This document shows positions 57,303 to 64,000 of a stretch of 64,000 nt of DNA, piece after piece (the stretch's first letter is position 1; each line of letters begins with the position of its first letter). Source of the DNA: Halorubrum salinum (GTDB lineage Archaea; Halobacteriota; Halobacteria; Halobacteriales; Haloferacaceae); NCBI RefSeq assembly GCF_024494575.1, contig NZ_JANHDO010000001.1, positions 372,001 through 436,000 on the forward strand. Direction: 5' to 3'. The notes below the pieces were generated by a model. The model saw nothing but the letters and a program-made list of their open reading frames with translations. It did no database searches and was not told the origin of the DNA. The translations under genes were made by a program, and so were the position numbers.

Positions 57303-58787
57303 CTACTCGCGGTCGTCGTCGCCTCTCCGGTTCCGGCCGTCGTCGACGATCTCCGGCGTCCCGCTCAGGATCCCTCGCATCTCCGACATCGGCTCGCCGA
57401 CCTTGATCCCGTGGCGCGTGATCTGGAACTCCCGGATCGTCCGCTCGAAGTCGCTGGTCCGCTTCTTCAACACGCCGAGCGCCTTCCGCATCTCGCCTTG
57501 CACCTCCAGGTGACGGAGGAAGATGATGTTGTCCGCGAGGTAGCTGATGTTCTCGACCGTCGCTTGGAACTCGCCCGTGATGTTCCGCGTCTCGTCGACG
57601 AAGATCCCCGTTACGCCCATGTTCTTGAGGTAACGACCGAGCGCGTGCATCTGCTGAAGCATCATCCCGTCCGCGCCCCGAAGCGTCAGCCGGTAGCCGG
57701 CGATCCCGTCGACCATCACGATGTCCGCGCCGCGGTCCTCGACCTCGTCGCGGACCATCCGCGCGAACTCCTGGGGCGACCGCTCTAACGCCTCGACTTC
57801 GTTCACCTGCAGCGCCCCCTTCTCTATCATCTCGTCGACGGGGATGTTCACCGCCCGCGACCGCGTGAGGAACGTCTCCTCGGTCTCCTCGAACAGGTAG
57901 ATGACGGAGCGCTCGCCGCGGCCGGCCGCCTCCTTCATGAACTGCGTGCTCAGGGTCGTCTTGCCCACCCCGGTCGGGCCGCTGACGATACTGACGGTCC
58001 CCCGCTCGATCCCGCCGTCGAGCAGCTCGTCGACCTCCGGAACGCCCGAGGATATCTGTTCGAGGTCGTACTCGCCCGTGTGATCGCCGGGCTGGAGCGC
58101 CGGATACACCTCTATCCCCGCGTCGGTGACGCGGTAGGCGTGTTCACCGCTCTGCGTGGACGACCCGCGGAACTTCGGGACCTCGACCGTCTTGCCGTAC
58201 TCCTCGCTCCCGAGCCCGATCGTCCCGTCGGTGATGAACTCCAGATCGTCCGTCGGCAGCGAGTCGGTGTCCTGCACGGTGAACATCACCGTGGCGTTTT
58301 GCGCCTTCAGAAACCGCATGAACCCGACGACCTGCTTGCGGAACTGGTAGTCGTCGGACAGGAGGAACCGGAGCTGCGTCAGCGGGTCGACCACGACTCG
58401 GTCCGGATCGGCCGCGGTCACGCCCTCGACTATCGCGTCGGTGAGCGGCTCTCGTTCGACCTCCTCGGGGGCGAACACCTCGTACGACTGGTCGTCGGTG
58501 AACACGTCCGCGCTCGGGCTGAGATCGAGGAACTCGATAGCGTCCGTGTCGAACCCGAGCGACTCCGCGTTCGCCTTCAGGTCGCTCACGTCCTCTTCGA
58601 GGTTGATGAACAGGCCCGTCTCTCCCGCGTCGAGCCCCGCCGTCAAGAAGTGGAGGCTGAGGATCGTCTTCCCGCTGCCCGCCCGTCCGCGCACCATGTA
58701 GCTCCGCTCCGGTATCAGCCCGCCCGAGAGGATCTCGTCGAGCCCGGCGATTCCGGTCGAGAGCCGATCGGATAGCGACGGTGTCAT
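57303..58787 (-). CDS. Two-domain KaiC-like ATPase
   Basis: A RecA-superfamily protein of 494 residues with two KaiC domains, as in cyanobacterial KaiC. Domain 1 has Walker A G34-R-A-G-S-G-K-T41 and catalytic E64-E65 in F-I-N-L-E-E-D. Domain 2 has Walker A G270-P-T-G-V-G-K-T277 and E300-E301 in L-F-E-E-T. By alignment in my head the KaiC phosphorylation pair S431-T432 corresponds to S415-Y416 in I-S-Y-L-A-D-N; Thr is lost. ATPase or chaperone-like signalling roles are likely. It is divergent from a LOV histidine kinase with a 74-bp gap, so the two may share a signalling pathway. TATA at 58813-58824. Confidence 0.92.
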   Translation of the reverse strand: MTPSLSDRLSTGIAGLDEILSGGLIPERSYMVRGRAGSGKTILSLHFLTAGLDAGETGLFINLEEDVSDLKANAESLGFDTDAIEFLDLSPSADVFTDDQSYEVFAPEEVEREPLTDAIVEGVTAADPDRVVVDPLTQLRFLLSDDYQFRKQVVGFMRFLKAQNATVMFTVQDTDSLPTDDLEFITDGTIGLGSEEYGKTVEVPKFRGSSTQSGEHAYRVTDAGIEVYPALQPGDHTGEYDLEQISSGVPEVDELLDGGIERGTVSIVSGPTGVGKTTLSTQFMKEAAGRGERSVIYLFEETEETFLTRSRAVNIPVDEMIEKGALQVNEVEALERSPQEFARMVRDEVEDRGADIVMVDGIAGYRLTLRGADGMMLQQMHALGRYLKNMGVTGIFVDETRNITGEFQATVENISYLADNIIFLRHLEVQGEMRKALGVLKKRTSDFERTIREFQITRHGIKVGEPMSEMRGILSGTPEIVDDGRNRRGDDDRE

Positions 58788-58812
58788 ACTGTCGCATTAC
58801 AGCCCGAGGAGC

Positions 58813-58824
58813 CATATAAATCCA
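58813..58824 (-). promoter_or_regulatory. TATA box of KaiC-like gene
   Basis: Minus strand GGATTTATATGG, about 26-37 bases before ATG 58787, in the 74-bp intergenic region shared with the divergent LOV kinase. Confidence 0.55.
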
Positions 58825-58861
58825 TAACTCTTAGTGACCGTAAACCCACTAGCGAAAGGAA

Positions 58862-60424
58862 ATGGGCCCCGACTCCGAGGTGTCGTCTGGCACACACGAC
58901 ACCGATAGAGCGGCGCACGCCGAATCGGAGCCCGATCCCGGCCGATCGACGGACGCCGACGCGGTCTCGCGTCCCCGGAAGGTCCGTCCTCAGGCGGCGA
59001 CCGGCGACCGCGACCGCGCCGCGCCCGCAGACGACCCCGCACGCGTCCTGTTGCTCATGCGCCCCGGCCGCGACCGCGACCTCGTCGCCGACGCCCTCGG
59101 CGAGCGGTACCGCGTCGACACCGCGACCGAAACGGGAGCGCTCGACCGCGCGTTCGACTGCTGCGTGCTCGACGACGCGGCCTTCGACCGCGTCGACGAC
59201 GCGATCGCGACGCAGCGGGCGGCCGCCGACCCCGTGTTCGTCCCGTTCGCGCTCCTCGTGAGCGAGCGGTCCGACACCGTCCCGGCCGACGCGTGGAACC
59301 GCGTCGACGACGTGATCGAGCTCCCGGTGAAACGACGCGCGCTCGTCGCTCGGATCGACAACCTGATCCAGCGGCGGACCACCTCGCGCCGGCTCGCAGA
59401 CACCGTCGACGAGCTTCGGCTGAAAGAGCGGGCGATGGACGAGTCCCCGATCGGCATCACCCTCGCGCGGTCGACGGAAGACGGATCGAACCCGCTCGTG
59501 TACTGCAACGAGGGGTTCGAGACGCTCACCGGCTACGGCCCGGAGATGCTCGGGAAGGACTGCCGGTTCCTGCAGGGCGAAGATACCGACGACGAGACGC
59601 GGGCGGAGCTTCGGGAGGCGATCGACGCCGAACGCCCGGTCGCCGTCGACATCCTGAACTACCGCGCGAACGACCAGAAGTTCTGGAACCGACTCACCGT
59701 CGCGCCGATCCGCGACGAGACGGGTTCGGTGACACACTACGTGGGGTTCCAGTCGGACATCACGGACCGGAAGATCCGGGAGCGCCGCCTGGAGGTGATG
59801 GGACGCGTGTTGAACCACAACCTCCGGAACAAGATGAACCTCATCGAGGGATACGCCGACCTCCTGCGGGCGGACATCGACGACGAGTCACACCGCCGAT
59901 CGCTCGACGTCATCACCGAGACCGCGACCGACCTGATGGGGATCGCTCGCGCGGTACAGAAGATCGACGAGACCCTCGCGGACGCCGACCCGGCCCGCGT
60001 GGACCTACGCGACCGGCTGGTCGAACTCCGGAACCGCATCCACAGCCGCCACCCCGACGCCGAAGTCGAGGTGTCCTTACCCGACGACGACCCGGTCGTC
60101 GTGACCGTCGTCGGACTGTTCACCGCGATCGAGGAGGGCGCGGAGAACGCCGTCAAACACAACGACGCGCCGTCGCCGTGGGTGGCGATACGCGTCGAGC
60201 GGCTCTCGAACGAGTGGATACGGGTCGAGATCGAAGACGACGGTCCGGGGATCCCGGACCACGAGACGCAGGTCCTCGAACGGGGGGAGACCTCGCTCAC
60301 CCACGCCGACCGGCTCGGGATCTGGCTCATGTACTGGGTCGTGAACCGGGCCGGCGGGGAGTTCACGGTGACCACCGGCGAGGCGGGGACGCTGCTCCGG
60401 CTCGACGTCCCCGCACACCCCTGA
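58862..60424 (+). CDS. LOV-domain histidine kinase with receiver-like N-terminus
   Basis: A soluble sensor kinase of 520 residues. Residues 59-170 are a receiver-like domain without clear phospho-acceptor. Residues 190-305 are a PAS domain with the LOV signature: G-K-D-C234-R-F-L-Q-G, where Cys234 would form the flavin adduct, N266 and N276 in N-Y-R-A-N-D-Q-K-F-W-N, and Q297 in G-F-Q-S-D. The canonical GxNCRFLQ has Asn before Cys; here it is Asp. DHp H-box V-L-N-H319-N-L-R-N-K, then the HATPase domain with E-D-D-G-P-G-I. So it probably senses blue light through FMN. No response regulator is adjacent; it is divergent from the KaiC-like gene. Confidence 0.93.
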   Translation: MGPDSEVSSGTHDTDRAAHAESEPDPGRSTDADAVSRPRKVRPQAATGDRDRAAPADDPARVLLLMRPGRDRDLVADALGERYRVDTATETGALDRAFDCCVLDDAAFDRVDDAIATQRAAADPVFVPFALLVSERSDTVPADAWNRVDDVIELPVKRRALVARIDNLIQRRTTSRRLADTVDELRLKERAMDESPIGITLARSTEDGSNPLVYCNEGFETLTGYGPEMLGKDCRFLQGEDTDDETRAELREAIDAERPVAVDILNYRANDQKFWNRLTVAPIRDETGSVTHYVGFQSDITDRKIRERRLEVMGRVLNHNLRNKMNLIEGYADLLRADIDDESHRRSLDVITETATDLMGIARAVQKIDETLADADPARVDLRDRLVELRNRIHSRHPDAEVEVSLPDDDPVVVTVVGLFTAIEEGAENAVKHNDAPSPWVAIRVERLSNEWIRVEIEDDGPGIPDHETQVLERGETSLTHADRLGIWLMYWVVNRAGGEFTVTTGEAGTLLRLDVPAHP

Positions 60425-60504
60425 ACGGAGCGGTCGACGATCGGAGCGGCCGCCGCTCGAAGCGGTCGACGATCAAAATGTCTACCGATCGAAACGCCCA
60501 CCGA

Positions 60505-61482
60505 TCAGAGCGCCCGCTTCGAGCGGAGCCGGGCGAGCCTGATCCGCGCTTCCTGCCGGCTCGTGCCTCTCACGCGGCCGGTCTCGCCGTCGGCCATCGA
60601 GACGAACGAGAGCCGGTCGAGGAGCGGAGGCCAGTCGGCGGCGCCCGCGGCGTCGCTGGCGAAGGCGACGGCGTTCCCGAGCCCGGTCCGCTCCCCTCCT
60701 CCGGCGCGTGCCACCGCGGCGTCCGCGTCGCGGCGTCCGCCCGCGACGGTGAGCCTGTCGCCGACGGCGGCGGGGACCCACGCGGGAGAGAGCAGCGCCC
60801 AGCACAGGACCCCGGCGACCGTGTACGCCCACGCCGGGACTCGCTCGCGGTCGGGTTCGTACCCGTGGATCCGGTTGACGCGGCGGTCGCCGGCCGTCCG
60901 TTCGCCGCGTCGGCCGACGAGGAGCGTCGCGAGCAGCGCCACCGTCTCGACGACGGCCACGGCGGGGAGGACGGCGGTAACGAGCAGCGGGTCGCGGGTC
61001 CGGAGCCGAACGAGCGCGTGTCTGAGCGCCGCGTCCCGGTCGGCCTCCGGGAGCGAGAGCAGCCGCGTGGAGACGACGAGCCGAGAGCCGCGGTAGCCGT
61101 CCGCGACGGCGACGTTCGCGGCCTCGGCGCGGACGACGGTGACCCGAGGCGCGTCGACCCCGACATCGTCGGCGAGCGTCGACACCCGGTCGGCGACGAA
61201 GTCCGCGGGGCGGTCGTCGAGGTCCGCCTCGGGCAGTCCCGCGACCCGGCGGTCGACGAGGAGCGGGCCGCCGAGCGCGGACCCGCCGAGGCCGACGACG
61301 ACGGCCGCGAGGAGTCCGCCGACGGCACCCGGTCCGAAAAGACCGAGGCCGCCGGGGCCGAGCACGGCGGCGAGCGGGACGAGCGGCAGCGCGACGAGCA
61401 CCACGGGGACGGAGAGGTACGCGAGCGCGCCGACCGCCCGGCGGCCGCGTCGGTCGCGCGTGCCGTCGTCTCCCGGAGCCAT
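60505..61482 (-). CDS. M48-like membrane protein with degenerate HExxH
   Basis: A membrane protein of 325 residues resembling M48 peptidases (HtpX/Ste24 group). Two N-terminal helices (about 18-65), a soluble region (V-A-V-A-D-G-Y-R-G-S-R-L-V-V-S-T-R-L-L, usual just before the active site), then A-A-L-R-H-A-L-V-R-L-R-T-R-D where family members have AVLAHELAHVKNRD. Glu and the second His are absent, so it is probably not a protease. Two further helices follow. Start ATG 61482 fits a TATA-like GCTTTAGG 25-30 bases upstream. Convergent with the LOV kinase gene. Confidence 0.82.
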   Translation of the reverse strand: MAPGDDGTRDRRGRRAVGALAYLSVPVVLVALPLVPLAAVLGPGGLGLFGPGAVGGLLAAVVVGLGGSALGGPLLVDRRVAGLPEADLDDRPADFVADRVSTLADDVGVDAPRVTVVRAEAANVAVADGYRGSRLVVSTRLLSLPEADRDAALRHALVRLRTRDPLLVTAVLPAVAVVETVALLATLLVGRRGERTAGDRRVNRIHGYEPDRERVPAWAYTVAGVLCWALLSPAWVPAAVGDRLTVAGGRRDADAAVARAGGGERTGLGNAVAFASDAAGAADWPPLLDRLSFVSMADGETGRVRGTSRQEARIRLARLRSKRAL

Positions 61483-61643
61483 ACGCACGAGTGGTGACAC
61501 AGCCGACCTAAAGCTTTGCCGGACTACCGGACCCCGTCGCTCGCACTCGGCGGGCCGGCGACCGCGAGTTCGGGCACGCGCGCCGGCCGGGAGCGCGGGA
61601 CGGCGAGGGGTGCCTCGCCGGCGGATCGTGGGGCTTTCGGAGG

Positions 61644-61651
61644 TTTTAATC
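61644..61651 (+). promoter_or_regulatory. TATA box of tfe
   Basis: The run ttttaatc is about 25-32 bases before ATG 61676, supporting a leaderless tfe transcript. Confidence 0.5.
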
Positions 61652-61675
61652 CCGTTCCGCCACCAGTTTCCCGTA

Positions 61676-62200
61676 ATGGCTTTTGAGGATCTACTGAACG
61701 ACCCCGTCATCCAGAAGTACCTCCACGAGTTGGTGGGACCGACGGGGATGCCGGTCGCGGCCGCGCCGCCCGACGGCGAGGTCACCGACGAGGAGCTGGC
61801 CGAGGAGCTGGGACTCGAGCTCAACGACGTCCGCCGCGCGCTGTTCATCCTGTACGAGAACGACCTCGCGAGCTACCGCCGGGTGCGCGACGAGGACTCC
61901 GGCTGGCTCACGTACCTGTGGACGTTCCACTACGACAACATCCCGGAGAACCTCCAGGAGGAGATGTACCGGCTTCTCGACGCCCTAGAGGAGCGCGAGG
62001 AGTACGAGCGAACCCACGAGTTCTACCTCTGTGAGGTGTGTTCGATCCGGTTCGAGTTCGGCGAGGCGATGGACTTCGGCTTCGAGTGCCCGGAGTGCGG
62101 CTCGCCCGTCGAAGCGATGGACAACGACCGGCTCCGCGAGGCGATGGAACGCCGTCTCGAGGAACTCCGCGAGGAACTCAACGTGGATGTGACCGGCTGA
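61676..62200 (+). CDS. tfe: Transcription initiation factor TFE (TFIIE alpha)
   Basis: Helps RNA polymerase open the promoter. The 174-residue protein has an N-terminal winged helix (about 8-85, L-A-E-E-L-G-L-E-L-N-D-V-R-R-A-L-F-I-L-Y) and a zinc ribbon C119-x2-C122...C138-x2-C141, followed by a helical tail. It overlaps the DUF2110 gene by one base (TGATG), and DUF5803 follows, an arrangement known in haloarchaea. ATG 61676 is preferred over the longer frame, because of the TATA spacing and family start M-A-F-E-D-L-L-N-D-P. Confidence 0.95.
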   Translation: MAFEDLLNDPVIQKYLHELVGPTGMPVAAAPPDGEVTDEELAEELGLELNDVRRALFILYENDLASYRRVRDEDSGWLTYLWTFHYDNIPENLQEEMYRLLDALEEREEYERTHEFYLCEVCSIRFEFGEAMDFGFECPECGSPVEAMDNDRLREAMERRLEELREELNVDVTG

Positions 62201-62895
62201 TGGTCGTCCTCGCAACCAAGTGCTACGTCGAGGGCGACGCCCGCGACCGCGCGCTCGACGGCATGGGCTCGCTCGTCGCGAACGACGTCGGGGACCTCCA
62301 CGTCGACTGGCAGGTCGGCGTCCGCGACGACGGCTTCGTGCAGGTCGACGTGACCGGCGACGACGCCGAGGTCGCCCGCAACGTCCTCGCGGAGACGTGG
62401 GGCGAGATCGTCTCGCACGACGCGGGACTCGTCGCCGGCGAGACGTACGTCGGGACCCTCGAATCGTGGGACGACGACGGGTTCGTGCTGGACGCGGGCG
62501 AGGACGTGCTCGTTCCCGCCGACGGGCTCGGCCTCGGGGTCGGATCGCCGGAGCAGGTCGTCGAGCGGTTCGGACTGGTCCAGCACCTTCCCATGACGTT
62601 CGTCTACGGCGGCGACGTCGGCGACCCGGACGCGGAGCCGAGCCGCCTCGCCGACAGCGAGCGCGATCGGCTGTACGACTGGCAGCGCGAGAACGGCCGC
62701 GTGAACGTCAACTCCGCGACCCGCGGCGAGGTTCGCGCGACGGTGAACCGCGCGGGCCACGCCCAAGACATCGTCACGGTCGAGCGGCTCGGCCTCTTAG
62801 AACAGAGCATCGTCTGCACCGAGAACACGGACCCGCCGGGACTGCTGGCCGCGATCGGATCGTACCTCCCGGCGGAGATGCGGTGTGTCGTCTGA
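62200..62895 (+). CDS. DUF2110 family protein
   Basis: A 231-residue soluble archaeal protein, DUF2110, usually next to tfe; possible RNA or transcription link, function unknown. The N-terminal M-V-V-L-A-T-K-C-Y-V-E-G and the middle V-V-E-R-F-G-L-V-Q-H-L-P-M-T-F are family traits. Its start overlaps the tfe stop (TGATG), so the genes are co-translated. The C-terminal part (V-N-R-A-G-H-A-Q-D-I-V-T-V-E-R-L-G-L-L-E-Q) resembles an OB- or KH-like nucleic acid fold, which is a guess. Confidence 0.92.
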   Translation: MVVLATKCYVEGDARDRALDGMGSLVANDVGDLHVDWQVGVRDDGFVQVDVTGDDAEVARNVLAETWGEIVSHDAGLVAGETYVGTLESWDDDGFVLDAGEDVLVPADGLGLGVGSPEQVVERFGLVQHLPMTFVYGGDVGDPDAEPSRLADSERDRLYDWQRENGRVNVNSATRGEVRATVNRAGHAQDIVTVERLGLLEQSIVCTENTDPPGLLAAIGSYLPAEMRCVV

Positions 62896-62909
62896 GGTGA
62901 TCTGACCCC

Positions 62910-63674
62910 GTGAACCGACGCTTCGCCCTCGCGGTCGCCGTCGTCGCGCTCCTCGCGGTAAGCGCCGGCTGTCTCACCTACGTCAACGACGGCGGCGACG
63001 TCGCGAACGCGACCCTCGATGCCGATCCCCCGCGCGAGTACGACTTCGCGACGGACCGCGACGCCGCGTTCACCCTCTCGACGGGAACGCAGTACACGGC
63101 CGTCTACAACGTCTCCGGCGTGGAGGAGCTTCGCCTGTACCGACAGACGCCGTACGCGGGCGACCAGCCGCTGGAGTTCGAGGCGTTCCGCTACCGAACG
63201 ACCGACGGCGAGGTGTTGAACGGCACCGAGTTCCGCGCCCGCGGCGGCGAGGTCGACCGGACGCCGGACGAGACGTGGATCCGGTTCGGCGACGGGCTGG
63301 GCGGCGGACAGGTGGCGTTTTCGGCGACCGGGTCGCCGCGGCGGTTCTCCACGCTCACCTACGTCGAGGGGTCGTACGCGGTGACGCTGCCGCCCGGATT
63401 CAGCACCGAGTTCCCGGTCGTCGGTCACATCTCTCCCCGGGGGTACGACGTCGAGACGGTCGGCGACCGCGACCGCATCGTCTGGGAGGACGTGACGAGC
63501 GGCTCCGTCGTTGTGCAGTCGTACCGCGAGACCGACCTTCTCGTCTTCGGCGTCATCCTCGCCGTCGCGATCCTCGCCGCGATCGTCGGGACGGTCTACT
63601 TCCGCCGACAGCTCGAAGCCCTCCGCGAGCGCCGCCGGGAGATGGGACTCGGCGTGTACGAGGACGACGAGTAA
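62910..63674 (+). CDS. Lipoprotein of unknown function (DUF5803-like)
   Basis: A 254-residue exported protein. Signal peptide with lipobox A-V-S-A-G-C21, then an extracellular beta-rich domain, then one helix (about 208-228, L-L-V-F-G-V-I-L-A-V-A-I-L-A-A-I-V-G) and a basic/acidic tail facing inwards. This is the haloarchaeal DUF5803 family. GTG 62910 is preceded by gaggtga, a good ribosome site, which decides this start. Third gene of the tfe cluster. Its last 50 bases are part of a 59-bp tandem duplication that extends past the stop codon. Confidence 0.88.
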   Translation: MNRRFALAVAVVALLAVSAGCLTYVNDGGDVANATLDADPPREYDFATDRDAAFTLSTGTQYTAVYNVSGVEELRLYRQTPYAGDQPLEFEAFRYRTTDGEVLNGTEFRARGGEVDRTPDETWIRFGDGLGGGQVAFSATGSPRRFSTLTYVEGSYAVTLPPGFSTEFPVVGHISPRGYDVETVGDRDRIVWEDVTSGSVVVQSYRETDLLVFGVILAVAILAAIVGTVYFRRQLEALRERRREMGLGVYEDDE

Positions 63675-63752
63675 CGCGTCGCCGCGAGCGCCGCCGGGAG
63701 ATGGGACTCGGCGTGTACGAGGACGACGAGTAACGCGTCGCCGCGAGCGCCG
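63623..63752. repeat. 59-bp tandem duplication at the 3' end of the DUF5803 gene
   Basis: Copy 1 (63623-63681) includes the last 16 sense codons and the TAA of the gene; copy 2 (63682-63740) is identical; a third partial copy begins at 63741 (ccgcgagcgccg). The period of 59 shifts the frame, so copy 2 is not translated as an extension; the first TAA ends the protein. Confidence 0.95.
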
Positions 63753-63827
63753 ACTGCACCGGCCGCCGCCTCCCGTGGTGGCCCTCGCCGGCCGCGTCCT
63801 TTTCTATCCCGCCCGCCTTGTGCGGGC

Positions 63828-64000
63828 ATGGACGCTGCAATCGTCACCGTCGGGGACGAACTCCTCGTCGGCGACACCGAGAACACGAACGCGACGTGGC
63901 TCTGTGACCGGCTCGACGCCCGCGGGGTGCGGGTCCGCCGCGTGACCGTCGTCCCGGACGAGGTCGGCGAGATCGCGAGGGTTGTCAACGAGTATCACGC
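63828..64000 (+). CDS. Molybdopterin-binding domain protein (CinA N-terminal type), partial
   Basis: The gene runs off the window after 57 codons. The N-terminus M-D-A-A-I-V-T-V-G-D-E-L-L-V-G-D-T-E-N-T-N is characteristic of MoCF-biosynthesis/CinA-like domains. Full-length family members are about 240-260 residues in haloarchaea. A tttctatcc run about 27 bases upstream is the likely promoter. Function is nicotinamide-nucleotide or molybdopterin-related; it cannot be settled from a partial sequence. Confidence 0.88.
   Translation, partial: MDAAIVTVGDELLVGDTENTNATWLCDRLDARGVRVRRVTVVPDEVGEIARVVNEYH

Overview
The window is chromosomal DNA of a halophilic archaeon (class Halobacteria), most like Halorubrum or a close relative; the genus is an inference. 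The evidence is a very G+C-rich sequence, Asp/Glu-rich proteins, genes that begin 20-30 bases after an archaeal TATA box with no leader, and typical haloarchaeal genes: GTP cyclohydrolase III, both archaeosine enzymes, a Bat-type regulator, a fused chlorite-dismutase-like/monooxygenase protein, TFE, TFS, and a SAMP/UbaA/JAMM ubiquitin-like set. About 70 protein genes, one tRNA-Arg and one TnpB insertion element are supported. The replicon looks like ordinary chromosome with few accessory insertions.

Layout. 1-4.9 kb: tRNA-Arg(CCG), then a leftward block (conserved hypotheticals, hisI, an acetyltransferase, a DUF92 membrane protein) and a leaderless microprotein with 25-bp tandem repeats upstream. 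4.9-13.2 kb: HAD phosphatase, flavin-binding protein, GTP cyclohydrolase III, two zinc-finger-like microproteins, the heme-binding fusion protein, a universal stress protein, a DHH phosphoesterase, a PfkB sugar kinase and a DUF457 membrane protein. 13.3-16.8 kb: a three-gene exporter cassette (surface protein, ATPase, permease) with overlapping genes. 17-24.8 kb: an aminotransferase, ArcS and TgtA (both archaeosine enzymes) around a membrane histidine kinase, NIF3 and AlkA. 24.9-34 kb: a DUF7512/TauE exporter pair, AGE epimerase, methyltransferase, aminotransferase-thioredoxin pair, metallo-beta-lactamase-fold hydrolase, Bat-type regulator and small conserved genes.

34.0-35.5 kb holds a solo tnpB (IS1341-type) element with a hairpin at each end and a probable guide RNA at its 3' end; it abuts the stop codon of a membrane glycosyltransferase. 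37-42.6 kb carries TFS, a molybdate/sulfate transporter, a zinc-ribbon/coiled-coil pair, a RecA-like protein with a broken Walker A and an RFAP synthase homologue. 42.7-47.2 kb is a sulfur-transfer and ubiquitin-like modifier neighbourhood: rhodanese, TusA, cysteine synthase, a SAMP ending in Gly-Gly-Arg, the E1 enzyme UbaA, a JAMM desampylase and a TrmB-type regulator with two N-terminal cysteines.

47.3-57.3 kb has a tandem universal stress protein, a microprotein, a nitrate/taurine-type ABC importer, MenB, a Dna2-like nuclease-helicase, PurC and Trm56. 57.3-60.4 kb is a divergent pair: a two-domain KaiC-like ATPase and a histidine kinase whose PAS domain has the cysteine motif of a LOV blue-light sensor. 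The window closes with an M48-like protein that has lost its HExxH motif, the TFE-DUF2110-DUF5803 cluster ending in a 59-bp tandem duplication, and the start of a CinA-type gene. The most interesting parts are the LOV/KaiC pair and the SAMP locus with its extended C-terminus.
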